Of a DNA stretch of 64,000 nucleotides, positions 25,086 through 37,536 are shown in pieces (the stretch's first letter is position 1; every line of letters starts with the position of its first letter). The stretch lies in the NCBI GenBank assembly GCA_003254925.1, contig QANZ01000689.1, forward strand, positions 62,001 through 126,000. Direction: 5' to 3'. The notes under the pieces are model-generated. The model saw nothing but the letters and a program-made list of their open reading frames with translations, was not told the DNA's origin and searched no databases. The position numbers and the translations under genes are program-made. Source of the DNA: Chamaecrista fasciculata (taxonomy: Eukaryota; Streptophyta; Magnoliopsida; Fabales; Fabaceae).

Positions 25086-25548
25086 CCACAATTTAACTTG
25101 TTATATTACTATATTTAAGGCAAAACTACCCCTTTTCCCCCTAAATTTTACACAATTTATTTAATTTAAATTTAGTTTATTTTAATAATTTTATATGAAT
25201 TCATTTTTAATTCACCAAATAAAAATAATAAAAGAATAAAATAAACTAAAATATGAAATGAAAAATTACTAAAATTTGTTAATATAAAATTTAAAGACAA
25301 AAAAAATATTTTTGTGTATATTTAATTAATATTTTACCACCTATAAGGTCAGAACTCAGAACTACCCTTGGGATTGTGTTTATTATCATCAATACCACCA
25401 TAGTACGGTAGATAGCCTTTCAAATCTCAATTTAAATTCAGAGTAAATGAAAAGTTTCCAACTGTGCTCTCAATCCTCTAATTATTAATTTTATGAATTC
25501 TAAAAATATATTACTACTCAGTTTTTTATAATATATCATTTATTTTTT

Positions 25549-26636
25549 GGTAAATTACACAAAAGGGCCTTGTGGTTTGACCCATTTTCAGATAGAGTCC
25601 CTGTGGTTTAAAAAGTGTCAACTTGGGGCCTTGTGGTTTCCTCCGTTAGCAAATAGTTCCCAGGTGGTTTTTTCCATCCAAATTAACGAAATAAACTTTA
25701 AGGTGGACTGTTTTGTAATTTGAACATTTTTTTATTAAAAGTTTAAAACAAACTGGGGACTATTTTACAATTTAAACCAAAATCCAAAAAAGAAAAAGCC
25801 CTCAACCAGGTTATCGATTTCAAACCCTCTTTTTCATTGCTTTTTTCTTCTTCCCTACAACACTCACACTCTCCGCCGCCGCCGCCACCTCCACCGCCAC
25901 TACCAGCCATAGCTCTCTCTCCGACGCCAAAGCCATATACATTCGACGCCGCCGCCATTAAAGCTCACATCAAACACCGTCAAGTTCAGAAACCCAATCT
26001 CCGAACGCAAGCAAGACCTGAAAGCCTGTTCATCAGAATAATTTCATTTAGGTTCGTCATATTGCCCAAGCTCGCTGGAACGCAGCCATGGAATCTATTG
26101 TTGGAGAGGCCGATGACTGACACCGGCGAGTTCCTGAAATTATCCGGGAGATCGAACACGAACCGGTTGTGGACTTGTGGTTGATGAAGATCGCGTCCAG
26201 ATCCCTGAGGTAAAGAAGCTGAACTCGTTTTCTCCTCTGTCGCCGAACTCATCCCTGAGGTAAAGAAGCTGGCGTTGCCGGATGTTCATGGCTATGGCGT
26301 CGGAGAGAAAGCCATGGCTGGTATTGGCGGCGACGGTGGAGGAGGAGAGTGTGAGTGTTGTAGGGAAGAAGAAGGCGTCAATGAAAAAGGGTTTGAATCG
26401 ATTTCTCGCCGAGGGCTTTTTGTTTTTTGGATTTTGGTTTAAATTGCAAAATAGTCCCCTTTTTGTTTTAAACTTTTAATAGAAAAATGTTTAAATTACA
26501 AAACAATCCACCTTCAAGTTTACTCCGTCAATTTGGATGAAAAAAATCACATGGGACCCTATTTGCTAACGGAGGAAACCACAAGGCCCCAAGTTGACAC
26601 TTTTTAAACCACATGACCCTTTTGTGTAATTTATCC
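25549..26636. mobile_element. Pack-MULE-like transposon carrying an LRR-gene fragment
   Basis: About 1,088 bp. The left end is GGTAAATTACACAAAAGGG and the right end the reverse complement of GGATAAATTACACAAAAGGG. Arms of 370-420 bp (25549-25965 and 26268-26636) are similar with small indels; the right arm lacks a 32-bp segment. The flanking direct repeat TTTATTTTTT lies at 25539-25548 and 26637-26646, 9-10 bp as expected for Mutator-like elements. The arms themselves are partly GC-rich and coding-like (Gly/Pro-rich repeats), so host sequence has entered the arms as well as the centre. No transposase is present. Confidence 0.82.
25986..26252 (-). pseudogene. captured fragment of a leucine-rich repeat extensin-like (LRX) gene
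   Basis: The minus-strand frame reads …HNRFVFDLPDNFRNSPVSVI, then NNRFHGCVPASLGNMTNLNE, then IILMN. This is the repeat pattern of the LRR domain of LRX and pollen extensin-like cell-wall proteins (FELPDNFGNSPVSVIVLANN… in the family). Only about 50 codons match; the frame before and after is unrelated. It lies wholly in the centre of the transposon between the arms, so it is a transduplicated piece without function of its own. Confidence 0.72.
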
Positions 26637-26646
26637 TTTATTTTTT

Positions 26647-27889
26647 AAACAAAAATATTTATGTTTTTTTCTATCCCTTTTGTTTACTTTTCTTCAATAA
26701 ATTAATTTTAGATATTTTTTTATGGTTGCAGGCACAATCATGACTGACCCACTCCATTACCATGATTGGGCTCCACATCTTCATGAATTTAAACATGTTT
26801 ATTAATATACGCATGAAGGCGTACTTCCAATTTTCCTACTGAATTCGATGCCATAGCATTTATAATTTTATATTCCAGCTGTTTTTATTTTATATTTTGG
26901 AAAAATCGTATAAAAATAACCTGAATACTTTGTATTTTTTGGATGACACATACTTAAGATGAGTAATATGAAAAAAAAAAAAAGATGGAGCAAAAGCAAA
27001 AGATGATGAAAGGAGGAAAGAAAAAAGGAAAATCTTGATATTCAGTAATTCATGTCATCAATATTAAAACTTATTTCAGGCCAAAAAAAATTTGTAAGAC
27101 TTATTTATAATTACCTAGTGCTTATTTAGTTTTTATTTAAAAAATAATGAGTTACCCCTAAGAATTATCCCTTCAAGTCATTTCTGATCTTTACATTTTA
27201 ACAATATTAAAATAATATTATTTTCAATTGAGAAAACAAAAATAGGAGTCGTTTTTACGAAAAATACCTCAATCATGATTATGAGAGCGGCACATTATCG
27301 CTATTTTCTTAATTTAAAAAAAGGTAATGACACAGTCCCGCTACTCATTTTGCAAATAAAAAAAATAGCGAGCAATATTTTCTTTACTAGAAACTTTGCG
27401 TGCCTTAACGGACACGTAAATATGTATGTAAAATAAATTAAGAACTAAATTGTTGACTTAGTAAAAAAAAGAGACCAAAAATAAATTTCTCTTTATTTTA
27501 ATTACATATAATATTTTTATATAATATAAGTGGGAGGACAACCAGAAGGTTCCTCCCACATATAATATAGTATAGATTTGCAAAAATAGATAGCAACCCA
27601 GTATCGCTACCCGTTTGTGCAAATAAAAAAAAGTAATAGGCAATACTTTTTCTATTTGCAAAAAAATGTAACGGCATAAATATTAATATTTAGTACTGGA
27701 ATTAAATATTGAATGTTGTAAAAATGCTTTCGTATNTGCTGGTCAATAAAATGACACAAATTAGAGACAAAAATCATTAGGTCTCCAATTTCTGTCTTTC
27801 TTATAGTGTTGATTTGGTCAATTTTTTTCTTTTTGTGACTTTTGCTCCTTGAATCATCCACTCTCATCCTCATATACCAATATCTCAAA
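26647..27889. other. AT-rich intergenic DNA
   Basis: No supported gene. The stretch contains poly-A/T tracts and an N at 27736. A related phrase pair (AGCGAGCAATATTTTCTTT / AGTAATAGGCAATACTTTTTC) at about 27365 and 27630 suggests remnants of a decayed repeat. Confidence 0.5.
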
Positions 27890-28191
27890 GGCTCCGTTTG
27901 GTATGCTTTTGGGTATGCAAATTAGGAACCGCCGCCGCTGTCGCCGGCCACCTTAGGGGGAGAAAATGAGATGAGAGTGAGAGGGGCAAATTAGGAATTC
28001 TACCATAATTCCCTAGGTAGACTTGGATTACATCAGAAATGTGAAGTAAAGAAAAATGGCCTATGTAATGTAAAACCCTTTACATTGTAATCCACTTTAC
28101 ATAGCTTAAATTACCATACCAAACACATGAAAGTCTTGAAATCCGTGTAGTTTTACAATGTAAAAGCCAATTGCTGCCTACCAAAGGAGCC
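27890..28191. repeat. 302-bp MITE with GGCTCCGTTTGGTA ends
   Basis: Starts GGCTCCGTTTGGTATGC and ends with the reverse complement of GGCTCCTTTGGTAGGC. Internal phrases also mirror each other (AATGTAAAACCCTTTACATT and the like). No coding frame. The terminus resembles PIF/Harbinger-type MITEs, but no target-site duplication is visible. Confidence 0.65.
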
Positions 28192-28194
28192 TAT

Positions 28195-28515
28195 GTGTTC
28201 AATTGCAATATCTCTTTAATCTATGAAAAATAACAATTAACCCCCTAATCTATTAATTTTTCAACAATGTCCCCCAACCGTTTGTAACACTGTTAACTTT
28301 TTATTTTTTAAGTCTCATGTGAGTTGCACATGTTATATAAAATTATATCACTTGATAATTTTATAAAGTATTTATGCAACTTACAAGGAGTTTAAGATAA
28401 AAAAAAGTTAACAGTATTACTAACGGTTGGGAGAACATTGCTACGAAATTAATAGATTGAGGGGTTAATTGTTATTGTTCATAGATTAGGGGACATTACA
28501 ATTGAACATATAATT
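28195..28515. repeat. 320-bp long-TIR element beside the previous MITE
   Basis: The left arm (TGTTCAATTGCAATATC … AACAATTAACCCCC … TGTCCCCCAACCG) and the right arm (its reverse complement ending CAATTGAACATATA) pair over more than 100 bp each. The core is AT-rich. It lies only 3 bp from the neighbouring MITE. Mutator-like non-autonomous origin is likely from the long arms. Confidence 0.65.
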
Positions 28516-29262
28516 CTGGGTGGGTAAATGCAATTTCCCATTAAATTTTTAAAAGATTATAGAGTCAATAAAAATATATAATTTAATTTTTAAAAAATTA
28601 AATTAAAATAATATATTATTTAATCCTTTAAATATTAAAATAATACATATTAATGTTTTTTTAAAGACTAATATATATTATTTTAATATTTTAAAGATTA
28701 AATTATATATTTTACTTTTTAAAAATCAATTTATTAATTTAATACTTGTTTAAAGAATAAATTATTATTACACACAATTTAGTTTTGTTGAATCCAGAGG
28801 AAATGGGGCCAACCATCGTTGCCTTATGTCTTTTTCATTATCCAAACGACCAAACCATACTGCGTGCTTACGTGGACTGCCTTATGACATCTACTTTTTG
28901 CTTTCCTCCTATTATTTTCAATTTTCAATTTTCAATATTTCAATGCTGCTTTTTCTTTTCTATATATATTTTTCCTTGAAACTTAAACTCTCTCTCTCTC
29001 TCTCTCTCTCTTAATAAATTATAACGGAAATGCATTGAAAATTATTTCAATCCAACTTTTTTATATGTTTATACTTTCATCTATAGCTATAGCACATCAC
29101 CTAAAATAGTTACAACATCACACTCGATCATCTACCTCTGTTAACAAATGTAAAACACTATATTAAAGCCAAAACACACTTTAAAAGACTAAAGCTAGCT
29201 AGCTAGCAAGTCCTTGACTCGTAATATTGGAAAATCAATTTAAGATAATATATATATATATT
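28516..29262. other. AT-rich intergenic DNA with a CT microsatellite
   Basis: Nothing coding is supported. Short inverted phrases around 28560-28730 (TTTTAAAGA / TCTTTAAA) look like another decayed fold-back repeat. A (CT)n run lies at about 28987-29011. Confidence 0.5.
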
Positions 29263-30437
29263 AATAGGAAAGGGATAACCAAGAGGGGGGGTGAATTGGT
29301 TCTTTAAAAATTTTTCTTGTTTTCTCAAAAGTCAATTCCTTAAAAGGGGTTCCTGCACAAGAGACGGTTAGCCAAATACCAAATATGAAAACAAGGAAAC
29401 AAAAAGAGCACACCACGATATATAGTGGTTCACACCAAGGCGTTACACCTGATGCTACGTCCACTCCTCAAGCACACAGCAAGAGAGTTTTATAAGTTGG
29501 GTAACAAGTACACAAGAGCTAACCCTTTTTCCCGGAAGTTCACCACACTTGGTTTTACAAGCTCAACTAGTACAACAATAACCCGATGTCTATAGAAGCT
29601 TTCTAAGCTATTACCAAACCTATCCAACCTTAAACACTAAGGCTCACCCAAAAGGTTTTACGCAGGAAGCTAGAACAACCTTCTAAGACCAATACAAGAG
29701 ATGAAAAGATGTTGGTGAGATTTTTCTCGCTAGAGAGTAGTCACTAAGACTTGAATGGTACTAAGCTGTTTGTGAAGAGAATACAAAGAAAGTAGTATGA
29801 TCGTTGTCAGTAGCGTAAGTCTTGTTCACTTCGGTTCTTGCTCAGCTTCATATATATAGATCCTTTGAAGGAAGTAGCCGTTAAGAGTTGAGTCTTCAAC
29901 GGTCAAATAATGCAACGACTCTTTTCTGATTATCAGAGCAAGAATGTCCATCGTGAGATCTTGATCAATCTCCAATTTGATCTTGCATTTAATGCTTGGA
30001 TGGAGCTTCACGTCTTTCTTTATCTTCAACGTCTCTTTTATAGGTTCTGAGTAGCACAGAGCACGTCAGCACCTTCTGCATTGTAGCTTCAGACTTCTTT
30101 TTCAAGAATCAGAGAGTTGGTATACTGGGTTGGTACAGTTCTGCTTTATGTACTTGTTTCCTGCATCACACAGACAGCAAAAAGATGTTTCCTAGAAAGG
30201 AAACTAGCGCAGTACAAGTTCTTTTCCATAAATGGTAAAAGTCATAAATCAAGGAAAAGTGTTTGCTAAAGCTAAGAGTGAACTAATCACTTTTTATAGG
30301 ATGTGATTTCAGACTTTGGGATATATAAAATAATATTTGACATTATCAAAAACATAATCTCATTTAATTAACAAATAATTAATTAATTAATTATAAATTA
30401 ATTAATTAATACCTATTAATCAAAATTTAGTCTAACA
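29263..30437 (-). repeat. ~1.2-kb dispersed repeat, possibly a solo LTR
   Basis: Read on the minus strand it starts TGTTAGACTAAATTTTG (30437) and ends near CAATTCACCCCCCCTCTTGG. It contains GTGGACGTAGCATCAGGTG and a GAACCACTATATATCGTGG phrase. From memory, such phrases are typical of long terminal repeats of plant copia elements. Both sides abut TA runs, so a target duplication cannot be told apart. No internal region or partner repeat is present. Class assignment is tentative. Confidence 0.4.
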
Positions 30438-31888
30438 ATATATATATATATATTTAAGTGCATGTGAGATGTTTGTTATGATCATGATATAAAAAGGTTG
30501 CATTAGTAGAATTTCAGAATATACAACAAGTTGGCGGAGAGGACAAGGCAAAGCCTGAATAAAGGTTTTGATGGAAGGAAATTAAAGGAATATATATATA
30601 TAGTGATGGAGTGTTTTGAAGTCAAACAAAAAAATAAAAGCTATGATGACGATGATGATCGATGTTGATGATGATAGGAGAACATATATATATGGATGCC
30701 TAAGCTTTTAGTTTCCCTCACATGATGGGCAAACTCTGCTGCACTCATAAAACTATGGACCATATATATATATATATGTATGTATGTCAAATTGTCAATA
30801 TATATATATATATATNNNNNNNNNNNNNNNNNNNNNNNNNNNNNNNNNNNNNNNNNNNNNNNNNNNNNNNNNNNNNNNNNNNNNNNNNNNNNNNNNNNNN
30901 NNNNNNNNNNNNNNNNNNNNNNNNNNNNNNNNNNNNNNNNNNNNNNNNNNNNNNNNCCCTCTTCCATATGTACGTAAGTGCATGTGCCCTCAAGGATAAA
31001 ATTAAAGAATTTTAAAAAAATATTCTAAATAAAGATATGCCAATCCTTTAATTTAGACACGAGAATAATATAAATTGTGTAATAATAAGATTTAATTTAA
31101 AACTAAATAGTTAATTAAAAGAATATTTATCTTCGTCAAGAACCAATAAAACACGTACACTTAGCTTACTTGTCATTAAAAAAAACACGTACACTTCTAC
31201 AAATAGACATATAAATATAATGATAGATATATAACTACGTCAACATATGTCTTTCAATGCAAGACCCTTGAGATATTTATATGATGTACTTATCTAAAAA
31301 AAATTTTTTTTCGATGAAAGCTCCCTTTTCCTGAGATATTTATATAATGTACTTATCTTTTATAAAGTCGAATTATTGGGCAGGATGGAGGGGAAGAGAG
31401 AGAGAGTAGCTAGTTTGATGCCTTTTTCTGTGTTGACTTTTGCCCCAGAAAGTGTAACAAATTTAGGGGTAGAGGAAGGAGAGAAAAAAGGATTTAAGGG
31501 CATGCAAACAGATTATGGGGATTCTTTAGGAATGATATATAAAAATATATATATATTGGCATTCATCCTCCCTTGGCTCTGGAATTGCCATATATGAATA
31601 TTATATATATATATATAAACACATGATCTCGAAAGGAGTTAAAAAATAGCCAAAAGGAAACGCATTATGTAGTATGTTTTAATTTGAGGTGTCCTAGTTC
31701 ATGTTCTCTTGTGAAGAAAGAATAACTTTACTTCTCTAAAGATAGAGAATATGAGAGCCCTACCCCTATCCTTTTAGAAGAGGGACCCTCCATATATATA
31801 GGATAGGAGGAAGGGTATGTAAGACACATATAGCTGGAAATTTTGGGAATCATTAATATATATGTCAAGGGATTTTCTTTTAAAAAAA
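30438..31888. other. AT-rich intergenic DNA including an assembly gap
   Basis: Contains TA microsatellites on both sides of the gap and no supported gene. A GA-rich block near 31380-31410 and the CT/GA tracts near 31750-31820 are promoter-like at most. Confidence 0.45.
30816..30956. other. assembly gap (141 N)
   Basis: A run of N directly after a TA microsatellite; the repeat probably broke the assembly. Confidence 1.
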
Positions 31889-31900
31889 AATCAATGTGAA

Positions 31901-32088
31901 ATTTTTTTTGGTATAACTAGAAGTTTCTTTCACCTATTCGTGTAACGATTTAGACGAGACCTAATTAATGTTATTCGAGCTGGGAGCGAATTGTTAAAGC
32001 CTCTCAACAATGTCGACTCCATGGCTCGAATCTAAGTCCCTCAACCTAAGGTGCAACTCGCTTAACACTGCACCAAACACTTGTTGGT
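31901..32088 (-). mobile_element. tRNA-derived SINE with poly(A) tail and 12-bp target-site duplication
   Basis: On the minus strand a head of about 60 bp carries a tRNA-type A-box-like word (TGGTGCAGTGTTAAGCG) and a B-box GATTCGAGCC about 30 bp later, the internal RNA polymerase III promoter of plant SINEs. An unrelated body follows, then eight A's. The exact direct repeat AATCAATGTGAA flanks it at 31889-31900 and 32089-32100. Length near 188 bp fits plant SINEs. The intact duplication suggests a moderately recent insertion. Confidence 0.82.
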
Positions 32089-32100
32089 AATCAATGTGAA

Positions 32101-34890
32101 TTATATTGTATGATATATATACATAATAGTGGGTCGTGTTTCATCAATTCGAATTCTCTAAAATATTTAGGGGTGTAGTGTTGACAAAGATAAAAATAGA
32201 ATAAAAAAAGAAATTGTCTCTATATTTATTCATTTATCTCTCCAACACTACAGCTATAATATATTGTACATAAAAAAAAATCTGAATTGGGTGGTTCATC
32301 TTCCTTTCCTTGTTTGCTTTAATTTCTTCTTCAAGTTGCTTTAGCTGTCTTCCTTAAATTCAGAGAGGTGCATTTTCAACTCCCCAACTCAATTCTTCAA
32401 TATGCATGATTTCAGTTGCAAAAGAATGATCCCAAATTTCCAACCTTTTTCAACACCCAGTATTAACTTATCTTTTGATCAGTTTTTTTTTTTAATTAAA
32501 ATTTCATAAAGAGACGCTTTGTGTTTCAAAAAAGTATTTGGCATACCTTTTCTTCATACTATTAGATTTAAAAACTATTGCTGAAATGGCTAAAATAACA
32601 TGTAATAAGAGGACAAAATAACTAAGTAATTATAAATAAATAATTAAAAAAAATAATTTTTCTTTGAAAAAAAGGTCATTTATAAATTTTGTTAACTGAA
32701 ATAATCAACTTTTTTTTTCTCAAACCGGTTGGCCAGTTTTTTTTTAGCAAAACTGGTTGACCAAATTATATATATATTTTTTTAGAAAATAGAGCATCCA
32801 TATTTTAATTATTTTGATGAATGATTCTAGATTGAAAAAAAGAAAAGAAATGGGATGGAGTGGTTCCCAAAATAAAATGAAAATGGAGAAAAATGAAAAG
32901 TGGGGGAAATTGAATGGTGGTGTGGTGGGGTGTGAGTGTACATGTGAGTGTGGTGGTTGTGAAATTGAATGGAAAGCCATGAAAAGAGGCAATTTTGGAT
33001 GGTAACCAACAAACCAGAAAAAAAAAAGTTAAAAGTCTCTTTTCAAATACCCATCCATCCTATTGCATTCCTTCTTCAATCAACACATAATAATTCCTTG
33101 CACTCCACCCCTTAATTCATCCACCACACTTGCCTTCAACATTTAATTCCTACTCTCACTATTCATTCTTTTTAGCCTTTTTCATTAATATCTTTCTATT
33201 TCAAATTAATCCCAATGTACATTCAAATCTTCTACATATATTAGTCCAAGTAATACACAGTTTAATATCGTTCTAATAATATTTCAAGTTTGAAACTTTA
33301 TGTATATATTTGAACTAAATTCAAGAACTTCAAGATCCAATTAACTTTAGAAAATCTTGTTCTGAAATCTTGACTATTAAACCATAGTGGTCTATCTGAT
33401 AAAACAACGTCGTGAATAAAAATATGGTATTACCGTACGGTGTGTTTTGTTTTGATGTACTTTTGTTGTGATTTTGAAGGCATGCGATCAATTAAGACGA
33501 CTTGAAGACCAAAACCAAAACATCTATAGATACAAAAGGAGGCGATAACATATATATTTGTGTGTTTGTGTGTGTATCTACCCTTAGACCAGGCAACTGT
33601 TATTGTTGTTTTGTTCTTGTCCTAAAGTGGGTGTTTTTGTCAGTAATTATATATCATACCAAAATACAACATCTATATTGATCCTTGACCTCAATAGACG
33701 ATACTCTATGGATCACATGTCAATCTTTGACTTTCGCTAATTAAATATATAAATATTGGGTATATATGAACTTTTTATTGCATTGTTGAATTATTTTAAT
33801 ATTTTTTTAAAAAAATATATATACATTTTTGCATTGATTTATTTTGCTTATAAACCGTTGGTTTATGAATCTATGAAATCGACTGATGCTACCCAATAAT
33901 GTAGATTCGAAGTGAAATTTGAAAATTACTACACGCAGGAAACCCATTTTCAAGGTATTTATGTTATGCCATTACCAGAAGATTAGGCTATTTATTTTTC
34001 ATGTACTCTTCTAGAAGCTTAGGGCACCTTTCGTGACATAAATGCAACTTTTCTGGGTATATGCCATACGCCATACTCCACCCACAAATAATTAATACCT
34101 TGTGACATATTTGTGCATATCAAATAGTTAAAGCTCTCATGGAAAANAGCTCAAAGTTGAAAATTTTACAAGAAAGAAGCACCAGGATAGATCAAATTAC
34201 AGATAGGAACTATGTAATCTGGAAATTCGATACTTTTCTGTGTAGAATTCAAATTCGGGTATCCAACATATTGCCAAAACTATATATATATATATATATA
34301 TACAATTAATGCATACGACTCTTGATTACACATTTGATTGTTCAATTCAATATTGTTCTATTTTATTTATCTCCTAGTGTTATGATTACGACATGTTACA
34401 AATTTATTCAACTCTTGATCAAAACATTGACCCCATTGATAGCTTCATCCCACAAAACAAAGCGAATAAAAAGGGAAAGCTAGTGGTTTTGGTTTGAATT
34501 TCAAATCTGTTTGTTTTGTACTTTGGGTATCAACTATCAAGTATATTTCAGGTTGACGATATTGGATTTTGTTCGTTTTTGAAGAAATTGATTTTAATAT
34601 TGATATAAAAACAAATAGATTCGTAACTCGTGGGAGGAATAGATATGCTATGTGGAATTACTTCGAATTTAACGTCAGTATATTTGACTAGAGTAAACTG
34701 TATGCACAGCATTAAATTATTTATTTCAATTGTAATATTATGAATATGAAAATTGATGAGTTAGTACTATATATAAGTTCTAACATGAAACAAAATGTAA
34801 TTTTATTTTTAATACAATAAATATATTGTGCAAATAGTTCGACTCCATTAACAAAAAATAAATATTGGGAATGTGTTACAATTACCTATT
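32101..34890. other. AT-rich intergenic DNA
   Basis: No supported gene. A G-rich/purine-biased block at 32840-33000 (TGGTGGTGTGGTGGGGTG) gives frames on both strands but no protein-like product. TA runs lie near 34280-34304, and there is an N at 34147. Confidence 0.45.
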
Positions 34891-35190
34891 GGCAAAATTA
34901 AAAGTATTAATTTCGTCCTCAAATTTTACACTAACTTTCAATTACATCTCCAATATTTTATATTTTGGTCAATTTTATTTTTATCTTTTTACTAACTTCT
35001 TTTAATAAATTTAACGACAAACTAAATTCTATTTTTTATCATAAGTTACAATTTGAGTTGTTCTTTCTATCAATTTTATATTACATATCATTAGTCACGT
35101 AGATTATGTCGTTGATAATCGACTAAAGTAAGAGTACAGGAGGATAAAATTGATCAAACTGTGAAACAATTAGAACAAAATTGACTGCAA
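34891..35190. repeat. MITE, GGCAAAA family, copy 1
   Basis: Starts GGCAAAATTAAAAGTATTAATTTCG; the right part mirrors it (GGATAAAATTGATCAAA … GAACAAAATTGACTG). It shares ordered internal phrases with four other copies in this window, for example TATCATTAGTCACGTAGATTATGTCG here and its variants elsewhere. No coding frame. Confidence 0.6.
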
Positions 35191-36614
35191 TGGATTGAAT
35201 CTTTTGGATTTCTTTCTTCATGCATTTCTTGTAGAGTTAGAGAGTGAGAGGAAGAGGTAGAAAGAGAAAATGTGAGTCTTATAAAATAACAATATATAAG
35301 ACCTACACTTTCTCTTTCTCTCTCTTCTGCACTCTTCTTTTCTTTCTTATACTCTAAAAAAAATATAGAGGAAGAAAATATAGAGAATTCTTTCTCAATT
35401 TAGAGATAGTTGGTTGATTACATGAAGTTCATGAATGTACATTGGTTAAATAGGCTAGCTAATTGATCCTAATATTTTAAGAACATGAACTTTCAAAAAT
35501 CTTGAGATCTTAATTAGGCGAGTTCAAACTCCACATTTCTCAAGAATTTGGCTTAAAATATTATTTCTAAACACATTTATTAAGTTTAGACTCTCTAATC
35601 TCTTTCTACCATTATTTTCTGACTTAACTATCAAAGTGCTTCATAGATATAATTATTACTATTCCAAAACATTCTTTGGAAGTACCAAACAAAATTTTTC
35701 AGCGAACAACTAAGTATATGGGATTCTCCAACCTATAAATATGGTAGTTCATCAATATATAACAAATAGTGTAATAAAGTTAGATAATATGTTTGAAACA
35801 AAAGGGATATTTTATATAATTTGACCATTTTTTAAAAAAAACGAAAGAATAAGTCGGTATAATTTACTTTATATGCTATTTATTGTTTAATCAAAATTCA
35901 TTCGCAAGATCACTTAATCTTTTATCTTAAAGTACTTTATTGAATTAATCGTCAAATGAACTTGGGAGGTTGAACATATGATAATTTGAGATGCAAATCT
36001 TCTTAAATCAAGAGAAAAGAGTAAAAATCTTCCATTATTGAACAAGAAAGTGAAAAACCATCTTAGTTTTTAATCAGAGAGGAGATGATAAAAGATAATA
36101 AGACAATATAAAAAGAAAAAAGAGGAGGAGGAGAAAGAAAGGACCTAAATTCTCTTTTTCTAATTCTCTCTCTAAACTGCACTACATTTGTAACTTCTAG
36201 AAAATAAGGGTTACCTCGCCTAATAAATTTGTTTTGTTCCCTTGTCCACCACTGTAATAACATATGTGGGTTTTTACTTTTTTCTTGGGGGGGGGGGGTA
36301 TAAATGGGCTTTTAATTATGGATCTAGCTAAAACAGGTTTTTGGTCAGTACAGAGAAAACATTCGATCGAGACATTGAGGCCTATTATAAAAAGGTATCC
36401 GAAACCAAGGATGGTAATGGGCTTTCGTGAGCCCATTGAACATAATCTTAAATCTCATGCTATTGCTATCTATCACTATCAATGGCTTTTTATCCTAGTT
36501 TGTTTTTCTTCTACCTACACGCTCTTAAACAGTATAAAACTACAAATCCATGAATTTCATTAGCCAAGTGGTCAACTATTCTTACTCAAATATCAACACG
36601 AATATTTTATTTTG
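35191..36614. other. AT-rich intergenic DNA
   Basis: Contains GA/CT-rich tracts (35230-35350) and a G10 homopolymer near 36289-36298. No supported gene. Confidence 0.45.
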
Positions 36615-36920
36615 GGCAAAAGTACCAATTTTATCTTAAAACTTAACACCAATTGTCTAGTTCATCCTCAAATTTTTTTGCTGTTAATTTTGTTTTTAAT
36701 GTTTCACGTTTTGATCAATTTTATCTTTAACCAAATATTAACGACATAATCTATGTGACTAATGATATATAATGTAAAATTGATAGAATATTTTTTTAAA
36801 ATTCTAACTCAGATTAAAAACAGTTTGCAGTATGTTATTAATTTATTGAAAGAAATTAATCAAATGATAAATTGACTCAAAATGTAAAACATTGAGAATG
36901 AAATTTACTGCAAAATAAGA
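36615..36920. repeat. MITE, GGCAAAA family, copy 2
   Basis: Starts GGCAAAAGTACCAATTTTATC. It shares with the other copies the core TAACGACATAATCTATGTGA followed by TAATGATATATAATGTAAAA and the mirrored ends. Non-coding. Confidence 0.6.
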
Positions 36921-37536
36921 TTTTAATCAAAATAAAATTTAAAACAAAGATATAGAATTTATTTGGGTCGACACTCCATATATCAAAATTTGGCAACATC
37001 AATACTTAAATACGTACGCCTGCCTTTGCTTTCGCAATAATATCTTGCAACGCTTTCTAAGGGAATCTGGAAATTATTCGCAACTTAATTTTAAAATTAT
37101 GTTTTGAAACGTAAAAAAAAAATTGGTTTGACATATTTATTTTATAGTCTTTTTAAAATAGTAAATTTATTATTTGAAAGTAGTTTATAAAAATAAAAAA
37201 TAAAATACATTTGTAGTACATCATCATAATTTTATTAATGAAAATGAAATTTCCTTATTTTTTTATTTTCAGAATATAAACACTTCAGGCTTAACTTTTT
37301 TTTTAATTATTTTTAAAATTTTAAAGACAAAAATATTTTAGAAATTGATTATTTTAAAAAATTAAGTCATCAAATATTGTTTTAGAAACACCTCGATTGG
37401 ACATGTTTTTGTTTTTTTGTTCACGAATATTTATTACGTCCCGCTTTCATCAATGTTTTGGGTGTGACTTGTGATTTTGGGTTTCATTCAGTTCATCTTC
37501 CATGTGAGTGGTTTTTATTAGGTTAAACAAAATAAA

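Noticed and set aside
24824-25089. Overlapping frames on both strands (Lys/Glu-rich and Ser/Phe-rich)
   Set aside because: Mirror-image low-complexity reading of a CT-rich leader of the WAV3-like gene.
31950-32060. Possible tRNA gene (B-box GATTCGAGCC)
   Set aside because: No cloverleaf can be drawn; poly(A) tail and target-site duplication make it a tRNA-derived SINE.
32744-33012. Three overlapping frames around a GGTGGTGTGGTGGGGTG block
   Set aside because: Low-complexity purine/pyrimidine bias, no family likeness, no splice context.
36063-36563. Frames of 66-99 codons on both strands around a G10 run
   Set aside because: No protein-like composition, isolated in AT-rich DNA; homopolymer makes the frame unreliable.
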